A DNA stretch of 64,000 bases from Flammula alnicola (lineage: Eukaryota; Basidiomycota; Agaricomycetes; Agaricales; Strophariaceae): the NCBI GenBank assembly GCA_015499995.1, contig JADNRV010000040.1, positions 1-64,000 on the forward strand, read 5' to 3'. Below are positions 47,155 to 58,253 of this stretch, one piece after another; position 1 is the first letter of the stretch; every line of letters begins with the position of its first letter. The notes under the pieces were generated by a model. That model was not told the DNA's origin. It saw nothing but the letters and a program-made list of their open reading frames with translations, and ran no database searches. The translations under genes were made by a program, and so were the position numbers.

Positions 47155-47898
47155 TTACGAGTGATTGACGGAACGGACAGTGATCACAGAGCTCCTGGAC
47201 ATATCTGTGCCAAAAGTAGCCACGGAAGACGATCTATCCAGGCCCACTGTCGAAGTAGAACCGTGGCGTAGAAGTCCTCGAGTATCCTCATGTGCGCGAT
47301 TATTATTGGAGCCGGAGGTGTAAGTTCCTGCGCGTGGCTTTCGCATCGAGTTACTGAACGGCGAAGGTTGCTCACGACTCCCTGCATCTTGGGCAGCGCC
47401 GACCTCCTAACGGCCTCGACGAACTTGTCACGGGGAAGTTTAGGCGAGGTCTGAGACGATTCAGACAGGGACGAGGTGGTGATCAGCTCTGGAGGAAGGA
47501 TGTCATGGAACGTCGTGGGCGCCCTGCCCTCAGGGGTTGGGAGGGTAGAACTCCTTTTCGGTACTAACACCCGTTCTCAGAACTTCAAGGATTCGAGTAA
47601 AAGGGATGAACACATACCTGTTGCGGCAAAAGCGCTCGGCCTTGAGCTCTCCATTGAGGAATGCGAGGGTGGTACAGGCGTCAAAGTTCCGTAATCCAAC
47701 CCAGGTTCGCCTTGGTATACGACCCCGTTCTTGTCCTGGAATGTATACCTTTTCGTGTCAGAGTCGTATCCAATCCGTTTGAATCCTTCAGGAAGACGAT
47801 ACGAGTCCTGACAATATTGTTTAGATTACAGTTATCTCCATGAAAGAATACTAAGTCCTCACCTCTTGATACTGAGTCCAGCGAGGTCCCTGTGGCAT
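47155..47898 (-). CDS. Hypothetical protein, EDSYRLPEGFKRIGYD-type N-terminus
   Basis: Three exons: 47898-47863, 47807-47618 and 47563 onward. The N-terminal 75 residues (MPQGPRWTQYQE, EDSYRLPEGFKRIGYDSDTK, RYTFQDKNGVVYQGEPGLDY) look like a short beta-rich module I associate with uncharacterised basidiomycete proteins; I cannot name a domain. A central FHDILPPELITTSS and KFVEAVRRSALPKMQGVVSN follow. The frame as written stops at 47184, but a net -1 change near 47350-47358 would restore a Ser/Arg-rich tail (MRKPRAGTYTSGSNNNR) ending at 47155, which reads more naturally. No signal peptide or membrane segment. Function unknown. Confidence 0.55.
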
Positions 47899-48517
47899 GC
47901 TGAGCTGCTTGACGAAGACAGTTGAAAGAAAAGCTGTGCAAATGAGACTGGAAGAGAGGATCCAAGTAGCAAGGCAGTGCGCCGTTTAGATATTTAAGCG
48001 ATGGTGAATCGAGATAATGAAGAAGTACTTAGTGGCACGGTGGTGTTTTTGTGATCAACTTGACGCGCCGGTTGGTCACTATGCCATTGGCAATTGCCGA
48101 TGTTTGGTCTTGTGAGGCTACGGGGCCAAATGCAGTTTTGGGCGGCTAAGATTCAGAATTACGGCCAGGCCAGAGTCAAGCCAGAGTCTATCGAAATATT
48201 AATGGACGGGAGTCGGGGCGCCTCTCCTTATAGGTGATCCGCCATCTGGTCTATGCTCACGCAGGCCACGAGGTAAGGCTTGGAGTCAACTACCATTAAT
48301 GAATTGCTAAATTCGAAATTCAGGTTGTCTCATCTCGGAAGACAAGGGACTGACTGTTCAATTTGAAATTGCACTCTTCCGGAACGTCGACAACAATGTA
48401 GGCCTGTGTTATCTTGCACGTCATGGATGGTGGTGCCTCTATAATTTCAAACTTTTCCATCCTACGAATATCCCTGGCCTTTCTGCGTCGGGTTTGCACT
48501 CGAACAGCGCCTACACC
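47899..48517. other. Divergent promoter interval
   Basis: About 620 bp between the divergent starts of the hypothetical gene and the seven-pass membrane protein. No open frame of note and no repeat; it should hold both promoters. Confidence 0.5.
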
Positions 48518-50137
48518 ATGTCAGGGAACCCACGCTTGGACGTGGCTCATCTAACTTCTCTCTTCCTTGAATCTCTATTTAATGGTAAGCCGCTAAATCT
48601 CACTCGAATCGACTGATCTGACCTGAGCGAATAGGCATTTTTTGGGTACTTTTCTATGAATGCAACTCGGTTCTATGGCAGCGCCATAAAGTTCGGCAGG
48701 AAAGACTCTTCACGCCCATCTTCGTCGTAGCCTGGATTCTCTTCTGCACAGTCACCGTGGTCCGTCTAATCCCTTCAAAAGTTTAGCCATATCACTCATT
48801 CACCGTCCATCATAGCATTGTGTTATTGAGCTCACGGAGGCTTTCAATGCGTTCATCCGACCGCGGGATGTTGGATACGTCGTGCAGCCACATGGGCTGA
48901 CGCCAGCCGAGATTTTCTACATGCAATTGTACCGCCCAATGAATGTCATATACTCCTCATTCTACGTGGCCACCGCAGTTATCGCAGACGGATTTTTGGT
49001 GTGTCCTCGTTCTGATGATTCCCTCGTTCTACACCACTAACATCTCAGACTTCCAGATTTACCGATTATACATGGTTTGGGGACGAAACAAACTCATCAT
49101 CATCGCCCCTTTGCTCGTTTGCATTGCTCTGCTTGGTACGTTGCTTCTTCTATGTATTTATCGAAGATCAGTCCTGAATAAGGGTTTCAGTATGCGGATC
49201 GATAGTGATTTACTACTACAAAAACTATAAACAATCGGTGTTTGGAATTTCTCGCCAATGGATTCTTGCGTCGTTTGCTATGACTTTCATGTATGTTTCC
49301 TGTGATTTACGTCTGTAGCCTGTATTGATTTCTCCTTTCTCTAGCGGTAATGTATATTCTACTGGTATGTACCTGCTTCTCGCACCTCACAGTACCTGCC
49401 CAGCAAGCCATTAATTGGCTGTCTATTCAGCTTTGATCGCGTATAGGATTGCATCAGCTCAACATCATCCTCGTGCCAGACATGCACCCAAAACTAAGCT
49501 TGAGGTACGGATTCCATTGACGACCTAAGCAGTCTGCGTCGATTTTTACAACTTCAATAGAGGGTCGTCGAGATATTGGTCCAGAGCTGTGCTCTTTATT
49601 GGTAGGTAAAACACATTATAGGCGTTCTCTTTTTAAGCCTCACTCGAGAGAAATCATCAGTTTCCTCGTCTGCCTTTCTCTGATCTTTATGTCGATCCAA
49701 TCGAATCTGGCCTACTGTACCGTTGCCGTTGTGTGTTCTATTCAATGTCTGCCTGCCATTAATATTCACTCACATTATGTCCTCTTATTTCTCGCAGTCA
49801 AACCCAGCCATTGTGAGTAAATCGCAACCAATTCGGCGGGAGCCCAATAACACCGCTTCTTTCGCAGGGTATTATCTTCTGCATGATCATCAACCGAACA
49901 CACCATGACGAATCCTACGCTGTGTATGGTGAACAGCTCGAGATAGTCGATTCGACGCACCAACCTTCAAGTCTCCAAGTTCCAATGACGTTTGAAACCG
50001 TCTCGGAGTTCAAACCAAATCCCAATGTCTCGAACGCTGGCGCTGTCGAGTCCTGTGGTTCACCTGACAATCTCAACGGTTCTTCTTCCGGTCGAGAAGA
50101 TTCGTCTTCCATTCGAGAGGTCCCCAATAAAGTGTAA
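48518..50137 (+). CDS. Seven-pass membrane protein of a basidiomycete-type family
   Basis: Eleven exons (48518-48584, 48635-48759, 48816-48998, 49057-49135, 49191-49290, 49345-49364, 49431-49504, 49561-49601, 49661-49730, 49798-49812, 49868-50137) give 347 residues with all phases intact; one exon is 15 nt and another 20 nt. Seven hydrophobic segments can be counted, among them PIFVVAWILFCTVTV, SFYVATAVIADGFLIYRLYM, LIIIAPLLVCIALL, WILASFAMTFIGNV, FLVCLSLIFM and NPAIVGIIFCMIINR. A hydrophilic, Ser-rich cytoplasmic-looking tail of about 80 residues follows. The topology and the YRLYMVWG turn after segment 3 resemble the many uncharacterised 7TM proteins annotated in mushroom genomes. Whether it is a receptor is unknown; no ligand class can be assigned. 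Confidence 0.72.
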
Positions 50138-51490
50138 GAACGCGTATAACAACAATATTTCTGTGGATAATATGGACGTTTTCTTCTTCATTCCTTGAGG
50201 TAATCGAAACCAAGTCCCGTGTTCCAGAAATTCGTTTTTCAACAGGGCCCGACTCGCCCATTTGGATGTCTTGTCCATTGAATTGAAACACGGCACATTT
50301 CGAAACGCCGCAACCGAGTCTACAACGTATGTACTAGAACTTATCCTTGTAAATTTAAGGGCCTGGGTCAGGGCCGTTGCCTGTTATGGTATGCCGCTGT
50401 CATGCCGTTGATCGGTGATGGCCGTGCACGTGATGTGACTGATCCCACCACGCGCATTTGGCCTTTGCCCGCACATTTGGCCTTTGCCCGTGGGTTTTCC
50501 CCATTCGAGGCGCCTGGGAACCCTCGTTCGCGTCGAGGAATCCGCGTTCGGTGGTCGCGTAGCCCCACGTTTCGGGGTTTTACCGTTTTGGCAGGCGCGC
50601 GTGCGCGCGTGCTGCTCCTTGCCCTCGCCGTCTGCCCTCGAGGAGAGCACCTGCCATCCCCTCCCTCGCATAAAATAGTAGTAGGTTAGATGTAATTTAG
50701 ATGTAACTCAAGCTTAAATTTATGAATATGAAGCCTCCGAGGGCAAATTGTGAGTGCTACATATGAATTTAAGGATTCCGAGCCCAAATTTAAGGAAAGT
50801 AGGAATTAAGCTTAAATTCCTTAAATTCCTTAAATTGGGCTGGTTCAAATCTTAAATTGAGCTGGCGGAACACACGGAACGGAGACTCGGAAAAGCCAGC
50901 CCGCTGCCTACGGCGTCTGGATTTTGCGTTGTACGTACTGGATTGATCAATTTGGACCCTGGTCGCGAACTGGCGTGCCCCTCCTCTGACATTACGCAAT
51001 CACCTTCTCCTGTTGCCGCTGTTGCCCACCTGCTCAACCCCAGTGTTTTTTCTCGCTGCGCGGCTATTTGCTCCCTTCCACTTTTTTTTGTTTTTTTTGT
51101 TAGCTTACTATGCATTTTTTACTATACAAAGCAATAAATTTCATCTCGGCCTGCGAAAAATTTCATCTCGGCCTGCGGCCTCATTTCCACGTATTCTATG
51201 GACTTCACTGCATATTGCGTGTGATAACAACCCCGGAGGCCGGCACCCAGACTTAGTGATGAACCTCTTTAGGTGCGTACGACCCTTGGTACGACCCTGT
51301 GTCACGCTGTCAGATCGCGCATCTCAAATTTAGCGCGGCTGACAGCCGTGTTAAATCCACGGTAAATTCAAGCGAATAAACAGACTTACGTAGAGCGACT
51401 AGAACGTGCATAAGAAATCGAACACAGAGGAAGGAAGGCTATAGAAAAGATCGCTAACTCTGATCAATCATCTGAAGAGACTTTATTCAT
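50138..51490. other. Intergenic interval with AT-rich foldback and small duplication
   Basis: No gene recognised. Contains AATTTAAGG-rich sequence with inverted arms at 50781-50797 and 50826-50841 (AGCCCAAATTTAAGGAA against its near complement), and a 20-bp block duplicated with period 22 at 51136-51155 and 51158-51177 (AAATTTCATCTCGGCCTGCG). Confidence 0.5.
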
Positions 51491-52950
51491 TTACGGGCAA
51501 AAGGTAAGAGTATAATCAGCTTTGAGGGACGACGAGCACGTCCACAAAGCTGTGCCGCTGGATTCATCATATGCATAAGCATACGAATTCGGGCAGTTGC
51601 TCTCTACAATAAAGATCAATAAAATCAAACTATCGCTAGCAACAAAGCGCTTACTGAAGTAGCTGTAGTATGCAACACCTTTGGTATTTCGGCATTTCGG
51701 TAAATATGTTATTGCGATATTTTCTGGAGGCTTACCTGAGGCCGGGCAGGTCTGAGGGGTGCTGTGGCTCCCAGAGCAACAGTTGGCGGAATTTCCTGAT
51801 TACATTTAATTAGATTCAGGTTGAGATCCATATGTGTGTTGGCTTGCCTTGATTACCGTCGAGGTTGGCGAAACAAGCAGACTTGCAGCCAACAGGAAAT
51901 CCCGAGGAATCATAAGGTCCCTTCAGCGGGGCAGGGCCTGTAAAGACGAAAGCATAGTAATTGGGTCTGTAGTATAGACTTAGGTGCGCCACTCACAGTT
52001 CGGCCCAAGGTCGACGGGACAGTCGGCAACTGGGCAACCTTTATTGTTCGAGATGCTGCAACAAAATCGGCTTCGTGAAATTTATGAGAGTAGTGGAGTT
52101 GAGCGAACCGCATGGGAAGATTATAACCATCGACAAGAGACACTAAACCCGAAAGTTGATCAGTTAACTGTTAAGAAGTGTACCTTTATGTTTTGAAATC
52201 GAGACCAACCATCGTACCAGTCCACACCGCCATTGACATCGCCCCCCAAAGTCCACTCGGCGACAGTTGCAGGAGGAACACCCTAGGTAGTGCACACTCT
52301 ATTTAATCTGACGAAGGCAATATCTGATAATGGATAGGCTTACAGTTCCGGTATGCGGGTCACATACAAGGCCGCCATTGCAGCCACCGGTAAGACAAGA
52401 ATTCGGACCAGGATTGGTGGAAAAATCACAGTTTCGCCGTCCCTATACGAAGTCTAAATAGTTGCAACATCACATCTTAACGAGCCTTTTAACTGACCCA
52501 GATTCTCCCGGACTTCCAGTTGTCTGGAACGGTAAAGGAGACTTTAGTCCAGGCTTTTGCCTCCCAACTAGTAAGCCAGCGAGCATGTTAGTAGGAGCAA
52601 TGACTTCTACGAAAGCACGAACCCGGTGCTATAGGCTGGAACATTCGATGCAACATTCAAGTCCGTGAACATCTGCTTCGAGCATCATTAATGACCATAA
52701 AAAAGCAATCGTATACTGTAGAGGACGTACCGCCGGCCTGTCAACAAAAAAATTAATTCATTGCAACAGAAACGCAGACGCACGGTTATCGAACTCACCA
52801 GATAGTGAATGGGCAGGCGTTATACACCTAAATAACATTGAATATTCAGCGAACATCGGGAATAGAAAATATACCAAATGTACATACAGTGAAAGTGCGA
52901 GCCGCGGCACCGGTTGCCAAAGTGATTGCGGTTGTGAGGAACGCCTTCAT
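51491..52950 (-). CDS. Thaumatin-like protein, tandem copy A
   Basis: Thirteen exons (52950-52888, 52827-52799, 52737-52731, 52672-52623, 52567-52498, 52442-52344, 52282-52210, 52142-52109, 52055-51997, 51937-51848, 51795-51736, 51678-51655, 51603-51491) give 256 residues. A cleavable signal peptide (MKAFLTTAITLATGAAA) marks it as secreted. Thaumatin-family features: TFTVYNACPFTIWPA, FTVPDNWKSGRIWGRRNCDF, CNGGLVCDPHTGTG, PATVAEWTL, DGYNLPMR, GCPVADCPVDLGPNC, SYAYAYDESSGTALWTCSS and a terminal TLTFCP, with the expected many cysteines. Fungal relatives bind or hydrolyse beta-1,3-glucan or inhibit other enzymes; activity here is not shown. The third exon is only 7 nt. Intron 10 has a GC donor (CAAG/GCAAGCC). 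Two introns (after 52109 and 51655) are absent from copies B and C. No frame break. Confidence 0.9.
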
Positions 52951-54284
52951 GTTAAGGATTTAGATCAAGAAAAGAAGAGAGCGGAAGAGCTGCTGGAGAA
53001 TTCGCTTGTTCATCAGACACTCTTTATACGAAGAATAAAAGCCTTTATTAAATATGAAAAAATGGCCAGACCAAGAGTCATGATCTCCATTGAATGTGAC
53101 CGTACGCAGAAGCTGCGGGAAGTGAACCCATGACAGAGAATTTTTTGAGGCAGCAATGTTCTAAGGCAAAGGCACAAGACTACTCGGTGGTCCACGCCTC
53201 CTGTCCAGTCAGGTTATGCCAGTATCTGATGCCACCTTGGTTAAAGGAGAATTCAGATGTGTTCAAGATAATCCGGATGCCAGATGACTTACCTGTTGCT
53301 TACCCGCGTAACTGATATCAGTAGACAGCTTCCTCGAAGCGTCTCGAGAACCGGGCCAAGCCTATTCAAAGTTTGCTCAGACTGCAGTGTATTACAGTCT
53401 ACACATGGTATAGATCTGTGTGGTCCGAGTCCGTTGGGTTTGTGGTCCACTCGCTGAACGCCGGGGCCCGAGAGTATCAACATGTGGACAAGCTACCTAT
53501 CACATGCTGTCTAGGACTCGATGCACAACACATCCATCAAGCCGCATCTTAAGCAGACCGCCCTCTTGAGGATGTACTTTACATCGAGCAAATTGCGGAA
53601 CATGCTGTCCATTCTTGGTCCATTGACGTGACTAAGTAGTCATCAGATTGTTGAAGACTCTTCTTGTAGAATTATGCCCTAACACACACCTCACAAAACC
53701 CTTAAACGCATGAGTCTCCATAGACTTCGTGATGGGCTCCGAAATGTATCTGTGATTGAAAATTTGCAAGTTCTTGTGGTACATACAGTGCACTTCCGAC
53801 TTGCTTTCGAGTCTTTCGACATGTGACGACGAGTCGCCAAATTGGGTGAAAGTTTGCCACTGAAAGTTTATAATTAGGTTTTAGCGTCCTCGGCTACTCT
53901 AAAGGAGATAATTCACGCACTTGCTATAAAGTCCAGGCAGACTTGAGAGGGATTCGAGTTTGCCAGTGTGAGATAAATTATGAGGTGCCGAATCAAAAGC
54001 TGAGTTGTCAACGCAAAAACCCTTCGCCAATCACATGGTCACTGAATGGCGGCAGTTTGTCCATAGAGTCCATTTATGTGCATCATGAGTGCCTCTAACG
54101 AGCCTTGACGGAGCCTCCTTGTTCACATGAGCTTCGAGCTCGATGAAGAGCCGAATGTTTTATTTTGGGCATACATATTGAAAGACGAGAATAGATTGAA
54201 GACGTGGCAGAATAAAACAAACAGGAATTTCGAGAGATATCAACCTTGAACTTTCCGAAGGTGTCCGGTCTTGTCGGAGCTAAT
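52951..54284. other. Intergenic interval between thaumatin-like copies A and B
   Basis: About 1.3 kb. The first 80 bases are the promoter of copy A. The rest has only short open stretches on both strands, in low-complexity-free sequence; no element ends, tandem repeat or family-level motif was recognised. Confidence 0.45.
53022..53028 (-). promoter_or_regulatory. TATA box of thaumatin-like copy A
   Basis: TATAAAG on the minus strand, about 72-78 nt upstream of the ATG at 52950. Equivalent A/T boxes sit at nearly the same distance in the two paralogues. Confidence 0.5.
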
Positions 54285-55598
54285 TTAGGGTGGAGGGCAA
54301 AAGGTGACCGTATAATCAGCATTGAGACTTGAGTTGCAGGTCCAGAGAGCAGTTCCGCTCGATTCGTCGAAGGCATAAGCATACGCGTTGGGGCAATTGC
54401 TTTTGAAATAGCTGTAGAAAGCAACACCTGACCGATGCTAGTGTCAGCAGTTCAGGTCTCAAGAAACGAAGTAGAAGATATAAGTACCGGAACTCGGGCA
54501 AGTAGCGGGGGTGTTAAATGACCCAGAACAGCAATTAGGAGAGTTAGCTATCGGCGGAGGTAAGTCAAGACACAAATTGCGACTAGTCAGAAATACAGAC
54601 CTTGATTACCATCCAGGTTGGCTACACAAGCACTCTTGCAACCAACTGGGAATCCAGTGGAGTCGAAGGGCCCTTTCAGCTGCGCAGGACCTATGCATTC
54701 AAATTAGGCGAGAATTGTCTATAACGAGTTGAGTTACTCGCAATTCGGCCCCAGGTCAACCGGGCAGGAAGCCACGGGACATCCCACGTCGTTATCGATT
54801 CTCATAGGTAGATTGTAGCCATCAACGAGGGAAACTATTTGGAAAGAAAGATCAGGATGGAGGCTGCAAGACAATTGAGGAGTATAACCGTCGTAGTAAT
54901 CAAGGTTTCCGTCTCCTTGGAGGGTCCACTCGGCAACGGTGGCAGGAGGAACACCCTGCGAAGAGTTGAGAAATTAAAAGGTAGGAAAGTGTAGAATTTA
55001 TTACTGTGCCAGTGTGAGGATCGCAAACGAGACCTCCGTTACATCCTCCGTCCAGGCAAGAATTAGGACCGGGTTGGTACTGAAATCGCAATCGCGACGG
55101 GCCTAATAAAAATGTCGTTGAAGAGGTCGACGACGATACAATGGGTATCCACTTACCCAGATTCGACCGGCCTTCCAGTTATCTGGCACGGTGAAGCTGA
55201 CTTTAGTGAACGACCCAGCCGACCATCTACAATATTGTCAATTTAAACTTAAATCTATGAGAGCGATTATCGCTATCGTATATTACCCAGTTGGGAAATT
55301 GGGGACGTTAGGAGCGACGTTCAAATCAGTAAACATCTAGGAACCGTAGGTGAGAGAAGACCATGAAATAAGAGAAGGCGCATTCGCACTGCAGGCCTGG
55401 AAGATGAGTTAGAAAATGAGAAAGGATTTCAGGAATCGGACGAAGTTACCAGATAGTGAATGGGCAGGCATTGTAAACCTAGTCACAAGGGCCATGTCAG
55501 TGAATGTCTTAAAGGCGTGCAACAAGACGTACAGTAAACGTGCGGCCTGCAACTCCTGAAAGAAAGGTCGCTAAACTAACAAGGAAAAGGCTCTTCAT
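54285..55598 (-). CDS. Thaumatin-like protein, tandem copy B (one frame break)
   Basis: Eleven exons (55598-55533, 55478-55450, 55396-55390, 55336-55287, 55226-55157, 55102-55005, 54955-54889, 54834-54742, 54690-54601, 54547-54488, 54427-54285) give 257 residues after one corrected base. Secreted (signal MKSLFLVSLATFLSGVAG). Same domain order as copy A: VYNACPFTIW, FTVPDNWKAGRIWARRDCDF, CNGGLVCDPHTGT, TVAEWTLQGDGN, DNDVGCPVASCPVDLGPN, YAYAFDESSGTALWTCNSSL, ending FCPPP. A net -1 frame change at 55069-55073 (in CCCGGT) falls between STNP and GPNSCLDGG; all else is in register. Intron 8 has a GC donor (AATT/GCGAGTAAC) where copies A and C have GT. The 7-nt exon is present (55396-55390). Confidence 0.86.
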
Positions 55599-56225
55599 GG
55601 CGGTCCAAGGATGTAAACCTGGGGGGTTTGAAGAAGTAGGAGAACATCAAATTGTGGGTTTTTATCCCTAGGAGTAAAGACTAGAATGATTCTGTTGTTC
55701 TCCGAGCCAACTGGGCTTTCGTCAGGCGAGCAAAGCTCCCATATGCTGAAGTACCATAAAAATAAATAAAATCAGCATTATTCTCTCACAACACTGGCCC
55801 GGAAAAATGCCGGCCTGGACATTATGCCATCACGGGGTCGGGAACGACCTATGATTAAGATTATATGTGCTTCGTGTTGGGCTTTCTGCTTGACATTGGC
55901 TGGAGCAGTTATCAGTAATGTTGGGATCCCTGTCAAGAATCATAAACTGACCATATCGCCGTGTATGTGCTTCTTTCATGTGATCCGAACAAAAACAAAG
56001 CTCATTGTTGGCATCCTAGCCACATGAACATGAGGGTCTTAAAAAGGTGTTTCGTATGGGTTTTGCAACGTTTTCAGGTGCTGATATGGATGGAGCCGTG
56101 CCGAATGGCCTCGATTTGGTGGGAGATATATGGTCCAAAGAAGATCCATTAGATCTAAAACGACACAAAAAGAATGGAACATTATAGATAGATTTTGTCA
56201 ACTAGGCAGCACACTAGTTGGAAAT
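55599..56225. other. Intergenic interval between thaumatin-like copies B and C
   Basis: About 630 bp; promoter of copy B at its left end. A 67-codon plus-strand frame (55824-56027) has no recognisable domain. Confidence 0.45.
55659..55666 (-). promoter_or_regulatory. TATA-like box of thaumatin-like copy B
   Basis: GATAAAAA on the minus strand, 61-68 nt upstream of the ATG at 55598; position matches the TATA boxes of copies A and C, but the core is weaker. Confidence 0.35.
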
Positions 56226-57525
56226 TCAAGGGCAGAAAGTCAGGGTATAATCTGCATTGAGACCCGAGTCACAGGTCCAGAGAGCAGTACCGCTCGATTC
56301 ATCGAAGGCATATGCGTATGCATTAGGGCAATTGCCCTTGAAGTAGCCGTAGAATGCGACGCCTGGAACCACATTTATGTTAGCGGTCTCTTCAAATAGC
56401 GCCAGAGATGATAAACTAACCTGAACTGGGGCAGGTTGCCGGGGTATTATGCGACCCAGAACAGCAATTAGCGGAATCAGCTGTGGATAAATTTTGTCAG
56501 CAATACATACGACTTTCCTGGCTGACCTTGGTTTCCATCTAGGTTAGCTCCACACGCGCTCTTGCAACCCACAGGGAAGCCCGTGGAATCAGAAGGGCCT
56601 TTCAGTTGGTCAGGACCTACATCCGAGTCATCAAATCAACTGAGCATTCTGACGTCACAGGATGACTACGAACAATTTGGTCCCAAGTCCACGGGGCAGT
56701 CGGCGACGGGGCATCCTTGGTTGTTATCGATCCTCATGGGCAAATTGTACCCGTCAACAAGAGATACTGGAGGAAGAAGGTTCAATATTTTAAATGGGCA
56801 CACGTGACTCAATTCTCAATAGATTCACCATCGTAGAAGTCTCGATTTCCATCGCCTTGTAAGGTCCATTCAGCCACAGTTGCAGGCGGAACACCCTATA
56901 AAGAGGTCAACAACAATTGGGCACAATGTCTCGAAATAACACACAGTGCCAGTATGGGGGAGACCCCCATTACAACCTCCGTCGAGGCAAGAGTTGGCAC
57001 CAGGGTTGACACTAAAATCGCAATCACGACGCGCCTGTACGCGAACAAACATCAAACCTTGAGGCTATGCGTTGCAGGTTGAGAAAATGGACGAACCCAA
57101 ATACGGCCAGCTTTCCAATTATCAGGTACAGTGAAAGAGACCTTGCTGAAGGATGCAGCCTCCCATCTGCAATAACGTTACGTGAAAAAATTGACTTGTA
57201 TAGCAGAGCCAAGCAAGTTACCCGGTTGGGAAGGTTGGAACATTTGGGGCAACGTTCAGATCCGTGAACATCTGAGGAAATGTGTGTCAGAACAGGAGTT
57301 TCCAGCACCAGCGATTGACATACAGCTGGCCTGTAACGTTAAATGAATACAGAAAAGACCCACGAGAGGCAGACATCTTACCAGATGGTGAACGGGCAGG
57401 CATTAAAGACCTGTAAATTGGTGTTAAAAAATTTCGATTTATAAAATATGATGACGTGCCGTGAAAGTCCGAGCAGACACGCCCGAGACTGCAAGAGAGA
57501 AGCTGGCGAACAGAAGGCCTTTCAT
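56226..57525 (-). CDS. Thaumatin-like protein, tandem copy C (lacks one conserved cysteine)
   Basis: Eleven exons (57525-57460, 57410-57382, 57330-57324, 57271-57222, 57166-57097, 57034-56945, 56895-56829, 56766-56674, 56616-56527, 56480-56421, 56362-56226) give 252 residues, all in phase. Signal peptide MKGLLFASFSLAVSGVSA. Domain order as in copies A and B: VFNACPFTIW, FTVPDNWKAGRIWARRDCDF, NPGANSCLDGGCNGGL, PHTGTGVPPATVAEWTLQGD, DNNQGCPVADCPVDLGPN, YAYAFDESSGTALWTCDSGL, TLTFCP. Exon 6 lacks nine bases found in both paralogues, deleting Val-Cys-Asp after CNGGL and so one cysteine of the thaumatin disulphide set. Intron 1 starts GCACGTC, a GC donor, where A and B have GTATGT/GTACGT. The 7-nt exon (57330-57324) is kept. 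Confidence 0.9.
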
Positions 57526-57592
57526 GACGAGTTGATGGGAGATGAAATGCTCTGGCAGAGGATGGGGACATAAAAATGAAAGCAAAGGCGGC

Positions 57593-57600
57593 CTTTTATA
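57593..57600 (-). promoter_or_regulatory. TATA box of thaumatin-like copy C
   Basis: TATAAAAG on the minus strand, 68-75 nt upstream of the ATG at 57525; the best TATA match of the three paralogues. Confidence 0.55.
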
Positions 57601-58253
57601 TGTTCGCACAGCAGCCTAAGAATAACAGCACACAGCCAACGCTGCAGATGAGGTTTATTCCTAGATAGTTTACTGCCGAATTTTGGAGCAGCAATAAGAA
57701 TTCCATCCACGCCGCGGAAAAATGATTGAAAGCATTTCCCTAAGAAACATAGTGAATAAGTACCCATTGCCAAACACATGCACGAACCAACCTCGTGGAT
57801 TTGTTTTGCAGATTTTGCAGATTTCGACTGGTGGCCAGATGGTGCTATTCTTGAATCTTAACCGACGATAATGCACCGGAACGATCGAATCCTTCGAATA
57901 TAAAAGAAAGCGCAGCCGTTCTGGAGCGCCTGACTAATGGCCATTCTGTAAAATCAAGAAATTTAGATGCATCAGTAGTAAAGGCAACGGACCTATGTTA
58001 TGATGGTGCAAAAATAATAGCACAAGACCCGAAAAGGGTTGAGATGACAAAATCATGGTCATATTGTCTTGTATGGTAGACGTACAATAAATGTCCTTGC
58101 GGTAGAAGATGATCCACGATAGCCGGTAACACGACTACCCAATGAAAGAGTCCATGAGAAGGTTCCTGCACCAAGGGACGGGATTAAAAGCATAATAGTA
58201 TGGGTGCGGAAGTGTCTATGAAGTTCGTGAAGATTATAGTCCTTTACAGATTG
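57601..58253. other. Intergenic interval between thaumatin-like copy C and the glucan synthase
   Basis: About 650 bp with no recognised gene, repeat or RNA. It should contain the distal promoter of copy C and the 3' untranslated region of the glucan synthase. Confidence 0.45.

Noticed and set aside
53000..54280. Possible retrotransposon remnant between thaumatin-like copies A and B
   Set aside because: A few short peptides looked vaguely pol-like, but no motif, LTR or consistent frame could be supported.
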